Source of the DNA: Epiperipatus broadwayi | Lineage: Eukaryota > Onychophora > Udeonychophora > Euonychophora > Peripatidae | DNA: 64,000 bases | Reading direction: 5' to 3' | NCBI GenBank assembly: GCA_028023455.1 | Contig: JAQFVV010000013.1 | Location: 2,792,001-2,856,000, forward strand | Notes under the pieces: generated by a model | What the model was told of the DNA's origin: nothing | Database searches by the model: none | Seen by the model: only the letters and a program-made list of their open reading frames with translations | Position numbers and translations under genes: made by a program | Shown: positions 52,038-61,400 of the stretch, piece by piece | Position numbering within the stretch: position 1 is the stretch's first letter | Layout of the letters: every line of letters begins with the position of its first letter

Positions 52038-52055
52038 CCCCTAAAGTTGAAACCA
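52038..52055 (-). promoter_or_regulatory. candidate primer-binding site
   Basis: The minus strand reads TGGTTTCAACTTTAGGGG two bases after the LTR end (CCATTACA TC). The position is right. The CAAC...GGGGC skeleton recalls a tRNA-Lys primer site, but the match is poor and the tRNA is not identified. Confidence 0.4.
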
Positions 52056-52494
52056 GATGTAATGGGTTGAGCATTTCCAATCAAGAAAGGGAGAGTGCAT
52101 CTCACTGCAGTCCGACTTAGGGACTTCTGGTAGGATGCTGTCTAATATGATGAAATACATAACCTATGATCATATCTACTTACAATGAGCTAGCTCTATA
52201 TTTACTCATAAAATATAGATGCCAGTTCATCTACAACTCACCACCATTTCTGACTCCATTATGCCTCAGTATTCTAACTCAGGCAGAATTCTGCCTTTTT
52301 ACTCTCTTCAGAAATGAATTTAATACATTTAGAACTGCTGTACTTCTATATAGATTACAATCAGTTTAATCTTTCACCCAAGCATATTTTAGTGTTAATG
52401 TATGAATGATGTGTATGTACATCTCCCAGATTATCAGTGGATTAGAGAATGCAAGATGATTTTAATAAACTAGGAACCAATTTAATATAAATAA

Positions 52495-53358
52495 TTCATT
52501 ATCACACCCACTGACACTTCTCCTCCCAATGGCAGGCTTAGGTCATGGACCTCCCTCATTGCCAACATCCTACAAAAGGCTGGCTTTGCTATACCATCCA
52601 TCAACAGCAAACTAAAGTACTGGGAGGTTTTCAACCAGACTGCAGACTTCTCTATTGTGTCCCCTACCTTCCTCGGACTTACCAATGCCCAACTAATCCG
52701 CAAATTCAAAAGATGGTCCCTTGAAGCAAAATTCCTTAATTTTCCTGTCAAAATAAATCTTCACTCCCTTCCCATGAATCAATTTTTGGTGAACCATAGG
52801 GGTTTCACCAAGATCTCTCCCATATGCCAGCTCTGTAAAACTGACAATGAAACCATCCAGCACTTCCTACTTAAATGTCCTTTTCTGCTTGGCATGAGAA
52901 ATGTCATCAACTCCTACTTTTCCTCGCACAGAAATACCATCTTCAACCTCCAAGAATCCATAGAAACAGGGGTCTTTGCAATCATTAGACTGAATTTTTC
53001 TCATCTATGCTCTCTGGTTGCTCCGATGTGCCATCATCCTTGACCAGAGAGTACTTTCAGTAAATCAAAAGCTCTTGGACTTAATTCGCACTCTCAAAAC
53101 CCGAGATACCAAACTAGCTCCATCTCCACTCCTCACAGACACTTGGAAAATCCTCCAATTCCCATCCTCTCAGCCTCTGCCATAGGACTCAATCACAAAG
53201 ACATGCTCTTCTAGCCAGCCTGAACTACACACCAATTCCCCTCTCCACTTCCCATTCCCTTTTACATATATCCTCCACTCTTACCATTTTGTTCCTGAAA
53301 TTTCATTTGTTTCACTGTTTTTCTTGATGAATAAACATCTCATCACTGAGAAAAAAAA
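52495..53358 (+). mobile_element. 5'-truncated L1/Tx1-like retrotransposon fragment
   Basis: A segment of about 860 bp present only in this LTR. It interrupts the alignment between AATAA (left) and CAATTTATTAAATAA (right). It ends with AATAAAC, CATCTCATCACTGAG and eight A residues, a normal non-LTR 3' end. It is markedly richer in G+C, especially C, than the LTR around it. Truncation and decay obscure any target duplication. Confidence 0.8.
52499..53185 (+). pseudogene. C-terminal ORF2 fragment, L1/Tx1-like
   Basis: The plus frame runs from the insertion edge and aligns with the C-terminal half of the minus-strand element at 1623-3041. Shared blocks: IITPTDTSPP versus IIPTDRPPP, LGLTNAQLIRKFKRWSLE versus LGIDNRQLLQQFRKWSLE, and a CCHC motif CQLCKTDNETIQHFLLKC. 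One frameshift near 53015 ends the first frame at 53043. The true C-terminus (NQKLLDLIRTLKTRD...DTWKIL) continues in the next frame to a stop at 53183-53185. The RT catalytic domain is absent. Confidence 0.85.
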
Positions 53359-55298
53359 CAATTTATTAAATAATGAAATAAAAAAAACTTGAACTCTTCA
53401 ATAAGATAAAACAATATAATTATATGCATCAAGGACGGATTTCTACCATATGGATAACTGAATATATTTGCAATTCTATACACTAACCCGCTGGTAAAAA
53501 TACATGACATGACACAAAATTATTTATAAAGCTAAAAAAAATTCATTATTAATAAATTCATTGTGAAGCTAAGTAGCTAATTTAACATTAACAGTATTTG
53601 ATCTTCTAGGGGACCCCCCCCCCCCAAACTATGTATAAGTCTCTACTATTGACAGAAAAGAGCATTTGTACAAGAAGATTAATAATTTATACCAAAAATA
53701 AACATATAATGATTATTAGTTAACAACAAACAAATAAAATAAACTCTGTACTATAATAAGTGTATGAAATTAATATGAAATAATCTTAGATCTTACTTTA
53801 TCCCATAATGTCAAATCATTATGGAGGGAAAGCCAATCTAAACTTTATTTAAAACATAAACAATAAAAATATTATCTAGCTTAATAATTCCCCCCTCCCT
53901 CTTTTTCTTGCATCCACATATAATGGACTCATCCAAGTTATAAACATTTACACTTCCAAGTGTGGGAATAAAATTTTAAAATATATAAATTTTTCAAACA
54001 TATATATATACACGATAAGAATACCTAGCAAAATCAAAGCTTTCATTAAATCATCTTAGTTAATGTTCATGAGTTTGGCAGCCATGTCTTTAAGGATACA
54101 ATCTATCACCTTTTTGACCAATCTTGAGTAAAATATCCATCATTCATTGGAATCCTTACATAATGCAATCACAATAATATTGCACTAATTCTCTCCAGTC
54201 GCTCTTCCTCTCGATCCATGTAGACATTTGGTGCAGGATAATTGATGCTTCTTTAGGCATTTCATGAGTAAGTAAATGATGTCATTACGCTTTCAAGATC
54301 AGAATAATGGCACTCAGCCCTATGGCAATATGTCTTATGGCAATATTAATTTAGTCAGAATACATTCTACAGCAATTTATAATAAAATTACATTCTCTCT
54401 ATTTGCAGTTTGGCATTTAATGGCTTTATACAGAGTAGAAATTACTTCATCAATCTGTTTAATTGCTGATATTTTATTTCTCTTCTGTTCATGTTCATAT
54501 AATAATTGTTATTTGAAAACAATCAACTTATTTCATTAAGCTACAAGAATTTATCAAACTTCTCTTAATTCAAATGTCAATTTTCATTTATTATGGTCTT
54601 ATGCTAATAAACTTCTACCTACAAGTCAGAATATTCGAACAAGGCATCCATTTTCCTTTACATTTGAAAAATTTGATTTCTATGAATAATGCATTTATTA
54701 AAAAAACAAAACAGAGCAGAAATAAATTGGGTTTGCTTTTATACTTATCTAATTTTCCAGTGTTTGGTATACTAACTTTTCTATTTCCTTCGACATTGTT
54801 GCCTATTGTTGCATAAATTACTTTGGTAGTAGTTAATTTAAAGAATTATGTGATAGAATTCTAATTTATTTTCCACACTTGGTTGCTTAGTGATTAGCTT
54901 GAGATTGGGTCGTCACTATGCTTACTAAGTCACTGTCTCAATTCGTGATGTACAATATGTTGATCAGTAGTCTATTAGTATATATATATATTAATACGAT
55001 GTCTTTAAAGTATTTAACTCTATTCCCTTTCATTAAATGGGCTTCTACTCTTTTTATTAAGTAAGGAAAATTCATTTATTGTGACATTTATTTACTTTGA
55101 TATTTCACGAAGTAAATATTCATTGTGTGTATGGATATGCTTAAAAGAGAAGATATCACATATTTAACCACTTATTAATTAAGCTTATGTTTTAACTGTG
55201 CTAGGTTTGGTGTGTGTATTAATAGGTTGGTTTGTGGTATTATCAGCTACACTTACATTACATATAAAAATAAAGAAATGTCACCAATTATTATATAT

Positions 55299-58200
55299 TG
55301 TAATGAGATATATATGCGTTGCATTTAAATTTTAATACTTAACTTTTTATAAATATCTAATACTGAATTAAAAGCACAAACATTCAAAATGCACAAATAA
55401 TGAATTATTAATTTATTAATATGTTTGATTTAAATATTGAAATAAAATAAGATTTAAAAACATTGTAGAATCAAAGCAAAGATTCTAATCTTTAAATAAA
55501 ATATAATAAAAACCCTTTTGATTTTAAAAATAATGAAGAGAGTTTTAATCTTAAAAATAAAAATTACAAACAGATCCTTAGGGCAAAATGACCATTGAAA
55601 AGAAAATGATTACGAAATAGATAAGAGTCGAGGAGTAGAAACAAAAGACTTGCTTTTCCCACCCAAAGATATAGACACAGACCTCAGTGGAAAAATCCAC
55701 ATAGCCACAAACCCAAAAACTACTTGGCCACAAACTCAATGAACCAATGAAATACAGATATGGAATATGTTTGATAGATCCATGCATTCCAGAGATAAGA
55801 TGCCTGAGGACTATAAAAAGAAAATCCAAAAAACAATAAGGAAATGGAGAATTAGAAAGTTAAAGTTTTAAATTCATTCGTCTTTGCTGAAAGTAAAAAT
55901 AAAAATTTAAAAAGCTATTGTCGCTGTCACCAGTAACGTAATCAGCTTCATCATGCTTCCTTCAGTTCAGCTGGCCAAAGGCAGCTTTCATCTTCATGGA
56001 TCCCAGGATCGAACTACTGGTACTGTATGCAGAAATCCTCATCAAAATTCCTAAATCGTCATCGTCCGCAAGAAAAGGGCCCTTATGTAAATTAGATCTT
56101 CATCACACTCAGACAAAGGAAAGTATAAATTTATAAATGATAAAATGAAACATAAACTCTCTTAAATTTAAAAATCTTCGAACTTTATTTATCTTTAAAA
56201 TGAACTATAGACTTTCTCTTTTGAGCAAACCTGAACTTTATTTATTTATTTATTTTTTAAAATCTGGCAATGTTAAAAAGTTATAGCTAAAGTTTTAAAC
56301 ATAATCTCTGAAAATATGTATTGTTTTTTTATTCATGCTTAATTATCTGTTTGTAATAGGGTAGGAGTTTGCGATTGCAAACTTAAATTTAAAGATGAAA
56401 ATACTTATCGTTATTTGTGCATTATTGAATTTAAAAAAAAAGTATGTTAAATAATATTTGTAGTAAAAAAAATAAGTTAAATATAATGTGTCATTTTAAA
56501 ATAATTTAAAATAAAGATTTTTTAAAAATTAAATTATTAAATTTAATGTAAGTTGAGTGTAGGTAGCCGTTTAACCTCGTTTAAATATATGTTAGTTTTA
56601 AGGGGGTTTTGATTTCAGACTATTTGCTTTGTAGTTGTGTCAATGCTGGTGAAGAGATATATGGACGTTTACATCAATGTAATGTGAAGTGTGTTAGTAC
56701 ATAAGGGTGATGAGCCCAACTGAATGCATGACCCTAAAGGGGCAGTCATATCAATGCAATGGACACAGATGTATTTCCTGCACCATTGACCCATTCCAGC
56801 TCTATGATTGGGATGATAAGCCGGTAAGATAAACCATACTCCCATCCGTACATAGCGTTATTCTCTTTATTATATTACATGCATGATACCTTCACCAAAC
56901 AGATGTTCATTCCTGTACTGGAGGAAGGACATGTTTCCTCAAATGATATCACACTTTTCAGATGCACATTCCTGTCAGCATGATTTGATGCTAACATGTT
57001 CACATTTCATGGGTTGCGGATATATATCTGGAAGCGAGCGTTGGCATGGCTGCGGACTTTTGGCCTGGAATCAAATGTTTTGAAGATCATTTAATGCGTC
57101 GTCTGGGTGGCATACCTATGTTCAACACGCTAAGATTAAAAATTAAAGTTAAACACAAATAAAGTAATAATAATGAAAGACATAAAACAATTTTTTTTAT
57201 ATAATTTTTTTTTAAGTTTGTGTGTGGTTACTTATTATATACGTAAATAAAATCTTTTGTATTATTAGTACTGACAGTGATCTAGTGATTTTTTTTATTA
57301 TTCTTTATTAAAAGAAATATATTTAATAAATGTTTTAAACCTCTGTTACTCCTTGAGCTAATGACTAGGGCTGGCGGTTGTGATCTTAACAGCGCGTATC
57401 TGTCTACTTTATAAATAAGTTAAATATAATGTGTCATTTTAAAATGATTTGAACCCTTAAAATAAAGATTTTTTAAAATTAAATTATTAAATTTAATGTA
57501 AGTTGAGAGTAGGTAGCCTTTTAACCTCGTTTAAATATATGTTAGTTTTAAGGGGGTTTTGATTTCGGACTATTTGCTTCAGAGTTGTGTCAATGCTGGT
57601 GGAGAGATATATGGACGTTTACATCAATGTAATATGAAGTGTGTTAGCACATAAGGGCAATGAGCCCAACTGAATGCATGAGCCCAAAGAGGCAGTCATA
57701 TCATTGCAATGAACGCAAACGTATTTCCTGCGCCATTGACCCATTACAGCTCTATGGATTGGGACAATAAGCTGGTAAGATAAACCACCCTCCCATCCAT
57801 ACATAGTGTTATTCTCTTTATTATATTACATGCATGATACCTTCACCAGACAGACGTTCATTCCTGTACTGGAGGAAGAACATGTTTCCTCAAATAATAT
57901 CATGCTTTTCAGATGCACATTTCTGTCAGCATGATTTGATGCTAACATGTTCACATTGCATGGGTTGCGGATATATATCTGGAAGCGAGCGTTGGCATGG
58001 CTGCGGACCTTTGGCCTGGAATCAAATGTTTTGAAGATCGTTTAATGCGTCGTCTGGGTGGCATACCTATGTTCAACACGCTAAGATTAAAAATTAAAGT
58101 TAAACACAAATAAAATAATAATAATGAAAGACATAAAACATAATTTTTTTTTATATAATTTTTTTTTAAGTTTGTGTGTGGTTACTTATTATATACGTAA

Positions 58201-58453
58201 ATAAAATATTTTGTATTATTAGTACTGACAGTGATCTAGTGATTGTTTTTATTATTCTTTATTAAAAGAAATATATTTAATAAATGTTTTAAACCTCTGT
58301 TACTCCTTAAGCTAGTGACTAGGGCTGGCGGTCATGATCTTAACAGCGTGTATCTGTCTACTTTATAAATTTTCTAGGTTCAAATGGCGTGGTGGCGCCC
58401 TGTACAGCAGATACAGTAAAACTGTAAATTTCACTTCTTTCCCGACTATTATA
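55299..58453 (+). mobile_element. probable solo LTR (family X, copy 2), with internal duplication
   Basis: Begins TGTAATGAGATATATATGCG and ends GACTATTATA, flanked by ATAT on both sides (55295-55298 and 58454-58457). The end regions match copy 1 (47476-49633), notably TAACAGCG(C/T)GTATCTG.CTACT, TTTTCTAGGTT(C/T)AAATG and GCCCTGTA.AGCAGATA. Without the tandem duplication it would be about 2.2 kb, the same as copy 1. It starts 37 bp beyond the target duplication of the Gypsy element. The short minus frame at 55578-55829 and plus frames at 56883 and 57834 have no recognisable domain. Confidence 0.65.
56471..58370. repeat. tandem duplication, 2 x about 950 bp
   Basis: Copy one (56471-57413) and copy two (57414 to about 58370) are nearly identical apart from scattered substitutions and small indels. 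The junction falls after CTACTTTATAAA. Each copy carries a 66-codon frame starting MIPSP (56883 and 57834) with Cys/His-rich text. The two frames differ at several residues and match no family I recognise. Confidence 0.9.
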
Positions 58454-58457
58454 ATAT

Positions 58458-61400
58458 ATATATCTTTTCTTTATTTTTGAATTATCTTTGATCTTCTCTA
58501 TATTTTTTCTTATTACATTGTAACTATATATATATATCAAAAGCTTTTTTTTTTAAAGCACTATACATTTTTACAATTTTTTATTGTTGTTTTCAGAAAA
58601 AAGTTTTACTTGATTCATTTAACTATTAGATCCTATGTGATATTCTTATTCTTTATTTACTCTACTGCTATGTAGTATTAATTTAAATTATCATCAAAAT
58701 ATAATAAATATCAATTCTAGTATAACATCTATTAAAATATCTTACAGAGTATCATCACTTATTAAAGTAAATAAAATATTTAACATTTTACATCATAATG
58801 CTACTTCAGTATAGAATTTAATTAACTATTCTTAGTATCCAAATTATTATTTAAGTTTTCCTACTCTATAAATGAGTGTTAAATGTGCTACTACTTCAGT
58901 AGAATTCTGTTAACTATATGAGTTTTAAATTGAAATCAATCTTCAACTTCAAACATAATAAAATATCCACAATAAGTTGAATGACAGCATTTAATTAATT
59001 GGATAAGTTGAATTAAGTCTGACAAATAAAAACAATTAACAGTTTGACCCATAATAGCTTGGCAGTCACGTGTCATAGTGATTGGTTTAAATTTCATTTT
59101 CTTTTTTAAATTACGTAAAAACTATAAGCACGACATCAATGGAAATATGGGCATTCGATGCATCTTAAAAATCTCTTTTAAATGCCATCTTTTTGATTGA
59201 AATCAGAAGAAATTTTAATTTTTTATTATTTTTTTTTAGAAACATGTGGATTTATTTTTTTTCTATTTTGGTCAATTTTCTAGTTTACACAAAGCAATAA
59301 AGGAAGAAAATATTAATCGGCCTCATTATATAGTGAAAATGAATTTAAAAATACACTGGTCATTCACATTCAAGGCCTATAATGGGATGTGAACGTAATA
59401 GCAGAATATCTATCATAAGTATATATTTAAAATTTTTTAAATAATATTTTAAATTTATTTTAATTACTTGATAAATTTGTATAATTTATTAATTTGCATT
59501 TATATTGGTGTGTGTAGTATATAAATTATAAATAATATAATATTAAATCATTTATGCTCTTTATTATACGGTATATAAATTATTATTCATATGTACAGTA
59601 ATTTTGTGTCTTTGATCCAAGTTTGTTAATAATTTAAATATGTTTATATGTTATGTTTGTGTTTACTCTTGTGTGTTGTATAACAAGTAATGATTTACAT
59701 GTATAGAGCAGTGCAACATAAATTTTAAAAACTGATAATCAAATGTACAGAAAGGTTGCAGGTTGCAATTGATAAAGCATTCACAAAATTTACTGGGTAT
59801 AGCAACATGTGAAATTATAAACACTTAAAACCAATAAAGAGAGGTTTCAAATGATGTTTGTGCAGCAATAGCCACAATGGTTATGCATATACCACATGGA
59901 ATTGTATGCAGGCAAAGAATCATTCTGATTCTTGCCTATGCCTTGATACTCATGCTGTGGAGTCAGTAGTTTTGCCACATCTTGCATCACATTATTTCAA
60001 GTCTATAGCTAACAAATGAACTATATGCAAATAAATTATATCTATGCGGGACAATAAATATAACAAGATAACATCACTGGTGTGCATAAAGAATATAAAC
60101 ATCACTGATGTACACAAAAAATATAAAATGAGAAGATGAAACTCATTTTATTAGTGATACAGACAGTAGCCTACAATTTCTAGTTTTAGATAGGCAAGAA
60201 TCCAATTGCTGTGATGACAAATGCATATCCATCTTCTGGAAATGATTTGTTTGTATCTTTTATTAGGATGAATATTTTTCTTATATACACCTTTGAGATT
60301 TATAAACTTTTGGGGTACACATTCTGAAGCTATGGATTGTCTCAGGTAAGAAGTATTATATATGGTTTGAAAGATAATTTTGTGAGAAATACAAAGAAAT
60401 TATCACAGAACATGTAATTCAAACTTCATTAATGATGAATTAGAAATTATCAACAAACAATAAAGTAACAATTATGTTGGATGTTGAAATTTCTTTTTTT
60501 CCTTATTTTTTAAATGGTAATCACTATTTGTCTTAGCTTTATTGTTTTCCTTAGTTTTTCTAGTTTCTATCCATGTAAAGTCTTTTCCTCTAACATTATT
60601 AAAACTGAAGTTATTGTGGAAAATTTTGTCTCAAGTCAGTTTTTAAAAAAATTCAATATGACTCCTGCAAACTCAGCCAGTTGTGATGTTTCCTATAAAT
60701 ATCCAGGCATACAAACATTTATAAATATTAAATAAAATAAACACCTCCTCGGTGTTTGATAAATTATTATTAGTTTTCTTTTGTGATTGAATCAAGAAAA
60801 AACTAAATTTTGATTCAATGAAAAATCTTTTAAAAACTAAATATTTTTGTAAAGATTTATAAAATAAAAAATAACTGAATAAATAAATATTTAGACATAA
60901 GACCTGTAGAGGTCCCTACCTTTGCATTTTCATGCGCATATTTTTAAGTTTTAAAGCCTTAGTAAATATTACTTATGTAATCAATGTGCGTTTAAATAAA
61001 TTTATATTTATCAAATAAAATAGAATAAAATAAATATACAAGTTTTCATTGTTTGTTGAACACTTTTTTTTAACTTTCTAAATATCAAACCATGGGTTTT
61101 CTATTTTTTTCTTCCTTTCTTTTCTCTAATTTTCATTAATGTCTTCTATATATAAATCAAATTTTTAACTACTTTGCATTCACTAGAACCTTTGATCGAT
61201 TAAATTATCAAAAAAAATTGTTAATATTCTATACATAAAAAGACTTTTTAAAACAAATATCTAGTTTTCATCTTCAGTCATAGTAATTATATTGTGATAT
61301 TATTTTTATAATGATATCTTCTTGTTGAATGAATACAACTTATGATTTTATTATACACATGAATAATTCATAATCCCCCTCCCCCAGTTTTTTACATGTC

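Larger units (their letters stand above)
43629..55257 (-). mobile_element. Gypsy-type LTR retrotransposon with 2.3-kb LTRs, pol-deleted and nested
   Basis: Direct LTRs (43629-45964 and 52058-55257) bracket an interior with a gag relic, a protease relic, a polypurine tract against the 3' LTR and a TGG primer-like block after the 5' LTR, all in minus orientation. The minus-strand LTRs start TGTAAG or TGCAAG and end CCCATTACA or CCCATTACG. The flanks carry the 4-bp duplication TTAC (43625-43628 and 55258-55261). Without the two nested insertions the element is about 8.6 kb. Between protease and 3' LTR only about 0.75 kb remains, far too little for RT, RNase H and integrase, so the copy is pol-deficient. 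Confidence 0.85.
52058..55257 (-). repeat. 5' LTR of the 43.6-55.3 kb Gypsy element, with nested insertion
   Basis: Collinear with 43629-45964 over its whole length, apart from the L1/Tx1-like fragment at about 52495-53358 and the missing 72-bp duplication. Plus-strand edges are TGTAATGGGTTGAGC and CAGCTACACTTACA. The LTR size without the insertion is about 2.34 kb. Confidence 0.85.

Noticed and set aside
58388-58410. TGGCGCCC block in family X resembling a tRNA-Lys primer site
   Set aside because: It lies about 50-60 bp inside the defined end of X, copy 1 reads TGGTGCCC, and no interior follows. It is more likely coincidental.
60514-60735. 73-codon plus frame with a hydrophobic start (possible secreted peptide)
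   Set aside because: The start is inside A+T-rich text, there is no cleavage-site logic beyond hydrophobicity, and no related sequence is in the window.
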